Assembly: GCF_902806685.2 (NCBI RefSeq)
Contig: NC_048545.1
Coordinates: 14,655,926-14,719,925 of the forward strand
Length of the DNA: 64,000 nucleotides
Direction: 5' to 3'
From: Maniola hyperantus
Lineage: Eukaryota; Arthropoda; Insecta; Lepidoptera; Nymphalidae
The stretch's first letter is position 1. Each line of letters opens with the position of its first letter. Positions 49,589-59,765 of this stretch are shown here, in pieces. The notes under the pieces were generated by a model. That model saw only the letters and a list, made by a program, of their open reading frames with translations. It was not told the origin of the DNA and made no database searches. Both the position numbers and the translations under genes were made by a program.

Positions 49589-49843
49589 GAGGCAGAAGAG
49601 GCGGGGTGTTGCGCGGTACCTACCACAGATAACGGAAATTTCGTTATATCTGTGCGCGGCACGTTGACTGCAGCGTTACAGCGCGTTCCCACAATGTCGT
49701 CACCGTAATTTATTGTTGTTGTTTTATATTAAAAGAACGACAGTTAATCGTGCCGTCCTATATGTGAACACGATTATTATCGTTACGACAAATTAAGAAG
49801 GCGCCCTTACGTGCCCAAATCTGAATATTATATTATACTGATA

Positions 49844-50137
49844 TCACTACCCATCACTAGCCATATTATACTTGCGAAAGTGTGTTTTTTGCACGGATAA
49901 GCTTAGTTGAAGACCTGAAAAGTGACATACAGCCTCAGAGTTACTTAAGTTTAGTTAACACGAGACAGAGCTATATCTCTCACATAAATCTGTCTCGTTT
50001 TAACTCAATCTTAAGTAACGATTAGCGACTCTGAGTGCGGCTGATAGACTACTTTTTATCCCGATAAAATCAAAGAGTTTTTAAAATCAAAAGCATTTTA
50101 AAACCTAAATCTACGCGGACAAAGTCGTGGATATCCA
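49844..50137 (+). mobile_element. Helitron-A split by an L-like MITE
   Basis: A/TCACTACCCATCACTAGCC, GCGAAAGTGTGTTTTTTGCA to the left; GACTACTTTTTATCCCGATA and CGCGGACAAAGTCGTGG to the right. Confidence 0.68.
49930..50043. mobile_element. L-related MITE, 114 bp
   Basis: CAGCCTCAGAGT and ACTCTGAGTGCGGCTG ends, interior ACGAGACAGAGCTATATCTC and TCTGTCTCGTTTTAAC. Confidence 0.65.
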
Positions 50138-50188
50138 AAATAATCCTACACTACAAACAACCCTTGGTTCTGTAGTCGTCGTAGAATA

Positions 50189-50392
50189 ATGTTGAAAATG
50201 GCACAAAGGTCCATGAAAAAATTTAAAATTATCAATTATTACAAAAAATACCCCAGTTCAAGCTATATCATCGAAGATACGCGTTTAATAGCAAAGCGGT
50301 TTGGAAACGAAATTTATTTTAACGGTTGGTCGTTACCTTACAGAAGATTGCCTCCGAATATAGCCGCCGAGCTATGGAAGCGAGAGATATAG
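50189..50392 (+). CDS. Hypothetical 67-codon frame
   Basis: The frame is rich in K, I, Y and R (MKKFKIINYYKKYPSSSYII...) and lies in a stretch free of known repeats, starting just after an AATAATG context. I recognise no domain. A short frame of this kind is expected by chance in AT-rich DNA. AATAAA-like signals follow only near 50637-50660. Weakly supported. Confidence 0.2.
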   Translation: MLKMAQRSMKKFKIINYYKKYPSSSYIIEDTRLIAKRFGNEIYFNGWSLPYRRLPPNIAAELWKREI

Positions 50393-50965
50393 ACCAATTT
50401 ATTATGCAAATAATTATTACAGGTCCTACAGCCGAAGGAAGGCTTCTGAATATTTCATTTTGTGACGTTGTAAATTTTGAACTACTAACTAGCGTTTCGT
50501 TTTTTAATAAAAATCAATTTTGTTCAAAGTATGTTGGTGCCACCTAGCATCAAGGTGCAGAACTACGCGTGGGTCGATGTTCAGAGTTCATTCGAGCCAC
50601 AATAGATGGCGTTTGCTTCGTTGTCAATTGTCGTAAAAATAAAACAAAATAATTAAATAAAACCATAATATCATTTGTTTATTGTTAAGTCATTAACAAA
50701 ACGGTTCTTATAATATATCCTTAGGTTCCGCAAATATTCAAAAATGAATTGGCTTCATGATCAAACTAAATGAGAGCGGCCACACTCGGGTTGCGTCTGG
50801 CAACACCGATTGGTGAGATTTAGAATTTTTCTGGAGTCAACATGTGAAGACGAATTTTTTCGTTCCAGGAAAATCTCACTCTTTTTCGCCCATGGCTTCG
50901 CCTGGGAAAATACAATAGTTATAAATTTAGTCATCCTAACGTATTTCAATGTTTCATCAATTATG
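50393..50965. other. Low-repeat stretch upstream of candidate introns
   Basis: Possible polyadenylation hexamers at 50637-50660. No TE family recognised. GAGAGCGGCCACACTCGGG at about 50772 is relatively GC-rich. Confidence 0.4.
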
Positions 50966-51219
50966 GTGAGTGAAAAATCAAGTAATGTGGATTCGACAAA
51001 ATGGCGGTTTGGTTAGAGAAAATCCTAATTTCATGATTTTCCCTTTCAGTTCCAGTTATTTTACCTTCCCAAATAAATGAGGATAATGGGTTGTGGGTGG
51101 ACTCCTGAAAACCATTGGTGGCCAGGAGTTCAATAGGTGAGTTGTGTTTGATCGGGAAAATTCCACGTGTCGAAATTTTCACACAGCACAAATTATAATC
51201 TTGTTTTTCTTTGTTACAG
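50966..51219 (+). other. Two candidate short introns around an 87-nt exon
   Basis: ATG/GTGAGT at 50966 with CCCTTTCAG at 51041-51049 (84 nt) and TAG/GTGAGT at 51137 with TTTTTCTTTGTTACAG ending 51219 (83 nt). Intron lengths suit insects. The 87-nt exon (51050-51136) has stops in all frames, so the transcript would be noncoding or UTR. Confidence 0.35.
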
Positions 51220-51223
51220 GGTT

Positions 51224-51283
51224 TTCCGTTTGCGTTTCCGTTTGTGTTTCCGTTTGCGTTTCCGTTTGCGTTTCCGTTTTTAG
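51224..51283. repeat. 12-bp minisatellite
   Basis: GTTTCCGTTTGC and close variants in about five units, directly after the candidate splice acceptor. Confidence 0.8.
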
Positions 51284-52152
51284 TTTTCGGTTTCCGTATT
51301 TCTCTCTTTTGCACATTCACGTTGGCAACTTAATTTCTATGGATAAGACTTGGTGAAAATCTTTGTAAGGAAACATTTCGGTTGTGAAGAATCAAGTTAA
51401 ATTGAGTTTTGGATCTTGGCCGATGCCGTCCAGCTACATTGCAGTCTTCGCACCTACAAGTAAGCAAATGTTTGTATCCTGGAACAGTTTAGTGAACCTT
51501 CTTAGTGTATGTGTACAGTAAGAACCCTGTCTTTACTACTGAGCTTTTATTTTGAAACAATTTTATGAATTTTACTGTGTCATTGTCTATTCCATGCCAA
51601 TGGCATCTTAAATTTAAAACATAGATTTTATGTACTATCTACCTAAGGCATTCTAATGTATCTAAATTAAGTCTTGGCATTAAGCTAGAATAACTAAGCA
51701 TTATTAGCCATCACTATGTATTAAGCGACCCCGGTAAAAGTTACATTAAAAACAATTTTGCCTAACATCTAGCAAATTTCATTTATAACACCTCATATAC
51801 ATTACAAGGGAGTCGACGGCTAGCTTCTATTCTTTACTAGGTAGATAGATCAAGTAAGTAAAATTATTTTTTTTTCCTCTAATCTTTGTAAGGTGGTAGA
51901 TTATTCCGTATCCGGGTATATTTCTATTCCGCCCCATTTACCACCCTTACAATTTCAGATCATCTTAATGTACATTATATTGTTATTTTCGTGTAAGAGC
52001 TATTTCTTGTACATAATGTGTAAAATTAATGGGTGTAGCCGTACTGAATTTTCAGAAAAGTTGTTATGAATAAATTTTACAAAGTACTTTCGACTCTTTT
52101 TTTTAATCGTTTATCAACAGGGTTTGAACTTAATTTATATTTAAAAGTACAT
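51284..52152 (+). other. Low-repeat stretch ending in a polyadenylation signal
   Basis: No TE family recognised. A GAATAAA lies near 52069. If the upstream introns are real, this may be a terminal exon or 3' UTR; no convincing ORF. Confidence 0.35.
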
Positions 52153-52559
52153 TAAAGGTTCGTACGCACCTGAGCGGCGCGGCGCGGCGCTTCAGTCCGA
52201 CTGCAGAACGCGTCACCTCAGGCCGCTCGACGGTGCCTACCGCACTACAACTTCAGTACGCGGCACCTCGCGTCACTTGCGCGTCACTTTTATACCCGTT
52301 CGCGTACGAGCGCGAAGCGCCGTGCCGCGCCGCTGGGTATGTCGCACTAGCGTCACTGCACTGCGCGTCGCTTCGCTGCGCTTCAAAATATTCTCTCCAG
52401 CCGTGCCGCGCGGCAACGCGCGGTGAAGCGCTGTGCAGCGCCGCTCTAGTGCGATATGCGCCATACAAAATTATAGAAATGATATTTTGACGCTCTGTGC
52501 CGCGACGTGCAGCTCGCTGAAGCGCCGCGCCGCGCCGCTCAGGTGCGTACGAACCTTTA
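52153..52559. mobile_element. GC-rich MITE with perfect 43-bp inverted ends
   Basis: TAAAGGTTCGTACGCACCTG... (52153-52195) is the exact complement of 52517-52559. The outer TA may be a target duplication. The interior is rich in GCGCCGC, CGCGTCACTT units and AAGCGCCG. Frames of 63-85 residues inside are composition artefacts. Confidence 0.82.
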
Positions 52560-52599
52560 CTCTAATGAATATACCTAATATTGTACATAGTTGTTATTT

Positions 52600-52997
52600 G
52601 ACCCTCCCTGGTGCAGTGGTGAGCGCTGTGTGGTCTTACAAGTGGGAGGTCCCGAGTTCGATTCCTGGCACGGGTAATTTGGGAATTTATATTTCCTAAA
52701 TTGTCTATCGTCCGGTGGGAGGGTTCGACCGTGGCTGGTTACCACCCTACCGGCAAAGCCGTGCCGCCAATCGATTTAGCGTTCCGGTACGATGCGGTGT
52801 AGAAACTGATAATGAGTATGGGCTTAATAAAACTGATATACCTCTTCCAGGTTAGCCCACTTCCACCTTAGACTGTATCACCAGATTGAGATCGCAGTCA
52901 ACCGCATCATCACTTATCACCAGATGGGATCGCAGTCAAGGCACTCACGTGGTCAAGGACTAACTTGTAATAGAATAAAATAAAATAAAAATAAAGT
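52600..52997 (+). mobile_element. SINE-E with internal duplication near the tail
   Basis: CCTCCCTGGTGCAGTGGTGA (A box), GAGTTCGATTCC (B box), GGCAAAGCCGTGCCGCC. The CACCAGAT...GATCGCAGTCAA segment occurs twice near 52880-52940, making this copy about 55 bp longer. Tail (AAAAT)n. Confidence 0.82.
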
Positions 52998-53480
52998 AAG
53001 TATTTACTTGGTTAGAACTTAGAAGGTCACAACGCACGATTACGCAAGCAATGTCATCATGATTTCGAAGACTAATATATCACCCCAACTACGCAAAAAT
53101 ACGTAAGACGTAAGAACGAGAACGTAACTCTTAACGTAATAACATTTCTCGTAGTCATCATTACTAATCCACTTCTGTGCGCCACTCAAAGCTGAAAGCT
53201 TTCTGATCAATCCCGCCGCACGCAACACCGGAAACCACAAGCCGGTATCATAACCATACTCCCCTAAATGTAATCTACTCGTATGTAGATAGGTAAGCAA
53301 CAGAGGTTTTTATTTACTTCGTCCGCGTCCCGCGGGAACTGTCAAATTTTCTTTCATACAAAAACAAACCTTGTCCTGACAATAACGAACAAAACAAAAA
53401 AAAGTATTATCCATTTGTTCGAGTCGTTCTCAAGTTATGGTGTTACTTTAGGAAATAGGGATTCATTTTTATACATAAGA
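52998..53480. other. Mostly unassigned; holds repeat EE and a Helitron-A scrap
   Basis: 53213-53296 (CCACAAGCCGGTATCATAAC) recurs at 58670-58758. ACTTCGTCCGCGTCCCGCGG at 53318 is a Helitron-A remnant. Confidence 0.5.
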
Positions 53481-53625
53481 TTCCGATACAAGTTACACCT
53501 TGACTGCGATCTACGTGGTGGTAAGTGGTGATGTGGTCTAAGATGGAATCGGGTTAACTTGGAAGGGATATGGTACTTTTGATTATACGGCATATCCCAT
53601 AACGGGTTCTACGCGATATCGCACA
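53481..53625 (-). mobile_element. SINE-E-like fragment
   Basis: GATACAAGTTACACCTTGAC, GTGGTGGTAAGTGGTGATGT, AACTTGGAAGGGATATGG. Confidence 0.6.
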
Positions 53626-53720
53626 GTACAGTTAGTACAAGATTTCATAGTTTTAAAAATACCAAAGTCGAGATCGACTGTTTCCATACATCTACAGGCA
53701 GCGACACAGCGGAAATATTG
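53626..53720. mobile_element. MITE H remnant
   Basis: AGTACAGTTAGTACAAGATT, CATACATCTACAGGCAGCG, GCGGAAATATTGCGAA. Confidence 0.45.
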
Positions 53721-54132
53721 CGAACTAAAGATGATCGAGTGTTTGCGAGTATAGCTTTCAACTTTACGATACCAATTACCACATAACTACGTCACCATCG
53801 AGAATGGTTTGCGTTTACCTACACCAATACCAATATCGAGTAATTTGGCAGTACGAGTCCTAAGTTTGACGTCCTAAAACTAGTAAATGACGTCATTTTC
53901 GCTTATGGATACGAGTCGATAGTCGAATTGTAACTCACCAAAAAATACTCGGTGAGAGAAGCGTGAAAGCTTATTGATAATTAAACAAAATGATGAAATT
54001 TAATAAGTGAAGTGCCTTAATTTGCCCACGGAGGCAAGGAGAATGTTTGGGAAGGTAGTCAAAGCTAACCGTCGTGATTGTGTAACTTAAATTTGGTTCA
54101 GCGGCGTAATTTGTGATGTGCGCAGTGTATCG
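53721..54132. other. Unique stretch before the 92-bp array
   Basis: On the minus strand 53971-54222 is an 83-residue frame starting in the first 92-bp unit and containing WIVHCHF. See findings; not annotated as a gene. Confidence 0.4.
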
Positions 54133-54592
54133 GTCAAAGAAACAGGTTCTCACATAGCCCAAACCCTCCAGCAAGTTGAAGTGGCAGTGAACAATCCATG
54201 CATGTCGTACTGGGTTGAGCATCCGTCAAAGAAACAGGTTCTCACATAGTCGAAACCCCCCAGCAAGTTGAAGTGGCAGTGAACAATCCATGCCTGTCGT
54301 ACTGGGTTGAGCATCCGTCAAAGAAACAGGTTCTCACATAGTCGAAACCCCCCAGCAATTTGTAGTGGCAGTGAACAATCCATGCCTGACGTACTGGGTT
54401 GAGCATCCGTCAAAGAAACAGGTTCTCACATAGTCGAAACCCCCCAGCAAGTTGAAGTGGCAGTGAACAATCCATGCCTGTCATACTTGGTTGAGCATCC
54501 GTCAAAGAAACAGGTTCTCACATAGTCGAAACCACCCAGCAAGTTGAAGTGGCAGTGAACAATCCATGCCTGTCGTACCTACTGGGTTGAGA
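54133..54592 (+). repeat. Five-copy 92-bp tandem repeat
   Basis: GTCAAAGAAACAGGTTCTCA starts units at 54133, 54225, 54317, 54409 and 54501, exactly 92 bp apart. Units 2-5 share CATAGTCGAAACC...CCCAGCAA; unit 1 has CATAGCCCAAACCCTCC. The last unit holds a CTAC insertion near 54578. Confidence 0.92.
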
Positions 54593-54663
54593 TTTGGTAC
54601 CACAGCATACCTACAAGTACCTAGTGGGGTACCGACTGATGGACCGTTCATATTATAGAGTAG

Positions 54664-54837
54664 GTACCTAACGTGAAGTGGCTGAATGAGGATGCCTCAA
54701 GACTGGATGTAGAAGACAGACATCCACAGGCTAAAATGATAGATAATGATAATAGTGCATCTCGGATGAATCATTTTGTGCAGCGAAAGCCATCCAAACA
54801 TATAGCTCGCAGAATGCATTTACTTGTAGCGTTGTAA
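54664..54837 (+). CDS. Open frame of 57 codons before a splice-donor-like site
   Basis: Between TAG (54661) and TAA (54835) the frame reads VKWLNEDASRLDVEDRHPQA, then MIDNDNSASRMNHFVQ and RKPSKHIARRMHLL. It is charged and soluble-looking rather than AT-noise. The only internal start leaves about 37 residues, so if real it would need an upstream exon. An AAG/GTAAGA donor lies at 54882-54883. No family recognised. Confidence 0.25.
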   Translation, partial: VPNVKWLNEDASRLDVEDRHPQAKMIDNDNSASRMNHFVQRKPSKHIARRMHLLVAL

Positions 54838-54882
54838 GATCGATCACAAAGAGTATGTCACACCTTGATCATTGAGGCAAAG

Positions 54883-55457
54883 GTAAGATATGCACAATTT
54901 ATTACCTACCTATACCTAGGTACCTAATACCTACATAATATTATTCTAAGCCTTATGGGTAGGTACATCAAACGTGTGGCTCAAATTTCCTACTAAGTAG
55001 GTGCCTACTTACATTAATTTATGATTCAATTATACATATAAGTTTGTACCTATATCTGATAAAATCAACCCATTTTTTCACCAGCATAGAAACCTAGGTA
55101 GGTACCTACCTACTAACTGAATATTTTTCAAACTATATTTTTATTCGGTACCTACCTACCAGGTATATTAAGAAACATACATACAATAACAGAAAATACC
55201 TACCTACTACCTACCATTACTTGCATCCATTCACAAACAAGAAAGTAGGTACTTAATTTATCTAAATATAAAAAAGGAAAAGCTGACTGACTGATCTATC
55301 TAATTGAAATTTGTGTAGTCCTCGCGGACAAAATCGCAGGCACAATCTAGTATAGAAGGGTATAAGTTAGTAAAATTTTGTATGAAATGGACCTACCTAC
55401 CAAATTTAGCTAGCTTATTATATTAAGTATTTTTCTAAAATAAATTATTATTTTCAG
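54883..55457 (+). other. Candidate intron
   Basis: AAG/GTAAGATATG at 54883 and TTATTATTTTCAG ending 55457. It contains a mini Helitron-B at 55261-55350 and TACCTACC-rich sequence. Confidence 0.3.
55261..55350 (+). mobile_element. Helitron-B, 90-bp minimal derivative
   Basis: A/TCTAAATATAAAAAAGGAAA, ACTGACTGATCTATC joined to TAATTGAAATTTGTGTAGTC, then CACAATCTAG/T. Both termini and flanks are kept, with about 130 bp lost from the middle. Confidence 0.78.
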
Positions 55458-55740
55458 GTTGCAGATCATCTATGGTACCTAACCTATACTTACCAGATTA
55501 TGTTGCCTATCTTCCAGCTACCTAAGCTAGGGCCACTAGAACCTAACTTAATTCAAGAGTCAAGACTGCAACTAACCCGGGGGTCATCAGACTTGTAGAA
55601 TACCTATATAATTTGAACTGTTTATGATGTACCTACTTAAATACACCTTATGAATTTTACAGCTGATTTGAAATACTTATATGCATACCTACCTACTTAT
55701 AGTATCTAATTTAAATATAAATAAAATATTTTAATTTGTT
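55458..55740 (+). other. Candidate 3' terminal exon with AATAAA
   Basis: Follows the acceptor at 55457. AATAAA at 55720-55725. No long frame. Confidence 0.3.
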
Positions 55741-56826
55741 TTATTTCATCCTAAAAAAAGTAAGTTTTCAGATGATGCTAATAATAGTTAAAAGGTATCC
55801 TGGAATTTGCCTGCCTGGATATTTCCGGGAATCTATGATCAAAACTAAATTAAAATGACAGGTTTATGTGTATTGCTGTTCCTTTCATAAGCTCCCTGCA
55901 CTGCAGAAAAGGATAGCAATAGATTTAGACCTCGTCGACCTAACAGAATTAGCCACACTGTCCCCAACTGTTTGTGCACCAAGTCTCATCAAAATCGGTT
56001 CAACACTATAAAGATTAGCTCACAATTTTTTTATTTATGAGCTTATTGAGAACGTAACAGGCAATCTTCAATTTTGTTTATTTGTATGAACATTTTGAAA
56101 CGTGCAGCCTTGATGGGGGTAGGTGAGGTAAAAGGGAGGGGAGGGAAATCATTTCCTTGGAAGGAGTGATTTTCCGCCAGGGACGTATACTTTTTTAAAT
56201 GATTTTTAATTTTGATAAAATTGTTATTGACTTAAAACGGCCTCGATAGGGGCGGCGGGGTAAGTCAACCCCTTCACTCCTTCAGCCAGAGACTCACTCA
56301 CGTTTTGTATGGATGAATCCAGAGACTCTCCGGAACGTCCCTATCTACTCTTCTTTTCTCCATCAAGGCGGCAAGTCTCAAAAGCTAGCCCGTTGTATGT
56401 AGGTAGGTATGAATTAAAATGCCTATAAAAGAATCTATTATGGCATGACTAGCTATAAAAACACTATGTACTTAATAGAAAAGCAGAGACAAAAAACATT
56501 TTATTTACTATTAAATTTTTATATTGTTATAAAACTGTAGTTTGTTGCGCAGTGTTACTGCACTTAGATGACTTCTGAGGATTCTGTAGAGTGTAGTCTT
56601 GATGCAGCAAAATCAACTTGCATTCTTCTAACAAAGTGGATTAGGTAGGTGGTGTGGTCATTCACAGGCTGGTAACATAACGTAACTAACTGGTCCAGTT
56701 ATCACTGAAAAAATAGAAATTATTGATCTTTAATTTTTTAAATTGCTAATTAGACAATAACTATTCTTCTTATTTTACTATCTATCTTAATGAGGTCTAA
56801 GTTTTATTTATAATATTAATTAATAA
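55741..56826. other. Unassigned low-repeat stretch
   Basis: About 1.1 kb without a recognised family. GGAGGGGAGGGAAATC near 56138 and GGGGCGGCGGGGTAAG near 56250 are GC-rich patches. No convincing frame. Confidence 0.45.
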
Positions 56827-57100
56827 GTAGATGATGCCCGTGACTTTATCCGCGCTGATTTCCAGGATAAAAGTAGCCTATCTCCTTCTCCAGCATGTAA
56901 CAAAGCTCCACACTAAATAATTTATACTCGCAACTTCATTTATCTTGTGGGAACTGTTCGATTTTCAGAGCCTAGTTTATTTAAAAATAGGCTATATCCA
57001 TCCCCAGGATGAAAGATCTTTGTACCTTTTGTCAAAATTGGTTGAACGGATGAGCTGTAAAAAGCCAGCAGATAGATAGACAGATAACCTTTATACATAC
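56827..57100 (-). mobile_element. Two degenerate Helitron-A fragments
   Basis: AGATGATGCCCGTGACTTTA with CCAGGATAAAAGTAGCCTAT (to 56915), then TACTCGCAACTTCATTTATC and GAACGGATGAGCTGTAAAAA (56925-57100). Confidence 0.6.
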
Positions 57101-57535
57101 ACTAAAATACAGCTCAAACTCAAGGTCCCGAACTTCATTACATGTCTTAAACAAAGAAAACTTAATAGATTATTAAAGAGTTGCCTTTCTGTAATAGATT
57201 ACCTAGATGTTTTATTGCCACTTTAACTTCAGTGTACCACAAGATTATGTCTAAAATGTGTTGTCATTTATCAAGCGGTCAGTAGTCAAAACTGTTCTAA
57301 CAAATAGGTATAATAATTAATGATGGCTCAGCCCTTTTTGAACTCATTTAATGCTAGGTACCTAGTAGACAGTAATTATTTAAGTAGGTAGGTACATATG
57401 AAGTTATGTTATGATTTAACTATACTCTTCAAACCTGGCCACTTGTCTATGTGTCAGAATTCAGATCAAGAGATTTGTATTACCTAGTAATTAGTACATT
57501 ATGTGAGCGTGATCCGAAGAGAGAGAGTAAACTTA
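57101..57535. other. Unassigned AT-rich stretch
   Basis: TAGGTAGG-type motifs; no frame or family. Confidence 0.45.
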
Positions 57536-57985
57536 CTTAAGGTCGTCAGTCCAGCGGGTTGGAAGTCGTCCCACACTGCGCTTGCTGATACGCGGTCTCC
57601 ACTTCAGAACACGTCTGCCCCATCGGCCATCGGTTCTGCGGCAGACGTGGCCTGCCCACTGCCAGTACAGATTGCTAATTCGTTGGGCTATGTCAGTCAC
57701 TCTGGTCATCCAACGGATTTCGTTGTTACGGATTTTGTCCCTCAGAGTTACCCAACATAGCCCGCTGAGCGACTTTGAACTTGTGGACAAGGCCAACTGT
57801 CAGTGTCCACGTTTCAGCGCCATACGTCATCACAGGTAGGACACATTCATTAAAGACTTTCGTCTTTAGGCTTTGAAGTATCGACGAATTGAAGACTTGA
57901 CGCAATTTTCAAATGCTGCCCAGCCCAGCTGTATTTTTCTGTCAGCTTCCTTGTCGAAGTTGTTTCTACAAAGTTGTATTACGTA
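57536..57985 (-). pseudogene. RTE-clade LINE ORF C-terminus
   Basis: Minus-strand translation gives FDKEADRKIQLGWAAFENCV upstream, then, in another frame, DIAQRISNLYWQWAGHVCRR, TDGRWGRRVLKWRPRISKRS and PTRWTDDLK. These are the conserved C-terminal segments of RTE reverse transcriptases. Frame changes between the segments show it is a pseudogene. RT core and YXDD are outside the copy. Confidence 0.85.
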
Positions 57986-58604
57986 CAATAATATATACCT
58001 AATAATCAGTAAAACTTCAGTTTTATAGTTAAAACTAAAGCGATTGTTCCGTTTGTTTCAGTCTCAACTCTCAGTTTCAGTTATGATAAAAGGTTATGTT
58101 GGTTTGTTTTGATTTATTTTTTACTGACAATGACAGAGTAACAGACTAGAAAGCGGTAACTTTTTTTTTTAATCTGATGAAAATTTGGCTCTGGACACAA
58201 GTTTCTTGAGGTTTTTAGTGATCTTAGACAAATTACCATAGACACACACACCATAGACTAAGTGGTGGACTGTCACTTGTTTGTCATTGTCACGCTGTCA
58301 ATCTGTCATTGTCAATCTGTCAAAAACGTCAATAAACGAAATAATAAATGCCAAACTCAACAAAAGACAGCGTATATCTGTCCCCCTTTTTTTGCGAACG
58401 TGTAAGAGAGACAAATTGTGGCGAGAGTTGGACCATCACGTTTACTATTTCTTTTACTCGATGAGTCCAATACTGACTGTTATGGCCAACTCATACTGCC
58501 GGAGAATACGTAAACATTGACCGTGAGGAGTAAACGAAACGATAAACGATAAATGCATTGTTCAATCTTGTACTAACGGTACTGGAAGTTGGAACAATAA
58601 AGTG
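57986..58604. other. Unassigned stretch
   Basis: A 79-residue plus frame at 58281-58520 has no recognisable domain; CTGTCAATCTGTCATTGTCA is a short internal repeat. Confidence 0.4.
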
Positions 58605-58660
58605 CTTAGCACAAGGCTTTACTGGTAGAGTGGTAACTAGCTACGCCCGAAGCATCCCTT
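58605..58660 (-). mobile_element. SINE-E scrap
   Basis: GGCTTTACTGGTAGAGTGGT, AACTAGCTACGCCCGAAGCA. Confidence 0.55.
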
Positions 58661-58669
58661 AATCTCACC

Positions 58670-58758
58670 TCACCGCAAGACCGATAAACCACAAGTCGGT
58701 ATCATAACCATATACTTCCCTAAATGTATCTGCTCGTATGTGTATAGATAGATAAACA
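58670..58758 (+). repeat. Dispersed repeat EE
   Basis: AACCACAAGTCGGTATCATA, CCCTAAATGTATCTGCTCGT. Partner at 53213-53296. Confidence 0.5.
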
Positions 58759-58839
58759 AGATAGGAAATCGTTCGAGAATTCCTTACTACACTAGCCCTA
58801 TGCCGGTTCGGATTTCTCATCGACAACATTTCAAGATGT

Positions 58840-59012
58840 AAGCTGTGATAGCCCTGATAGCCTAGTAGAAGCCTCCTATTAGGGGGTTCGCACGCACCTC
58901 TAACTTTTGTAGTAATGTAGGTTTTAGGGAATTGAACATCGCTCGCTTTAACGGTGAATGAAAATGTCGTGAGGAAACCTGCATGCCTGAGAATCCTCGA
59001 AGGTGTGTGAAG
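58840..59012 (+). mobile_element. SINE-F, diverged
   Basis: GATAGCCTAGTAGAAGCCTC, CACGCACCTCTAACTTTTG, TCGTGAGGAAACCTGCATGC. Confidence 0.65.
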
Positions 59013-59571
59013 ATGTTCATCTCATTTTTTAACAAAATTAAAAAAAAAAACATAATAATATGTTCGCTATTTGCGGAAGGCTGATATAAAAAAATTAAAT
59101 ACAGCCCTTTCTAAAATACGAAGAAAATGCTAGATGGCAAAAGAGTACAATATAAGTAGTAAGTACTTTAGGTTGAGCTTTTTCTTTATTTGCTTTTACA
59201 CGCTCGGAAATTTTCTCCTGGACACAACCTGTGCCGTGCTATGTTATATAACGCGTTACTGGCGCTGACAGGGACCCCGGGGCTATCATAACCGCGATGA
59301 CGTATTTTCACTGTATTTTGAAATAATGCGCAACATTTCATCCTTAAAGTTTTCCATTTGTTATAACTTGTTAACTTCCTATTTTTCTATCACTTTACTA
59401 AGCTATCACTTGCTGAAAATATATCTCCATAAAGTTTCTGTTGGTGTGTTAAAGTCTGGCAATCCGCACTGGGCTAGCATGATGGCCAAAACTCCTCTTG
59501 TAGTTTTCAATACCTTCTCAATTATTGTATTCAGCTTTTGCCATTCTACTTGCAAATAATCACTACCCTTA
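59013..59571. other. Mostly unassigned
   Basis: A SINE-F scrap is at 59443-59500 (CAATCCGCACTGGGCTAGCA). No gene seen. Confidence 0.45.
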
Positions 59572-59731
59572 TCAGTACCCTTATTATAAATGCGAAAGTG
59601 TGTTTGTTTGTTTGTTTGTAGGTTTGTTGGTTTGTCCTTCAATCACGTCACTGCGGAGCACCGGATTGACGTGATTTTTAGGGTTCTGTACCTGAAAAGG
59701 AAAAACAGAACCCTTATAGGATCACTTTGTT

Positions 59732-59765
<34 letters not shown>

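Noticed and set aside
49321..49692. 123-residue minus-strand frame
   Set aside because: It spans a palindromic MITE from end to end and shows no domain.
50961..51320. 119-residue minus-strand frame with an NGNA repeat
   Set aside because: The repeat is the antisense of the 12-bp minisatellite and the rest lacks any domain.
52233..52490. Frames of 63-85 residues on both strands
   Set aside because: They fall in the GC-rich palindromic MITE; lack of stops follows from base composition.
54133..54592. Tandem protein-coding repeat
   Set aside because: The 92-bp period changes frame at each unit.
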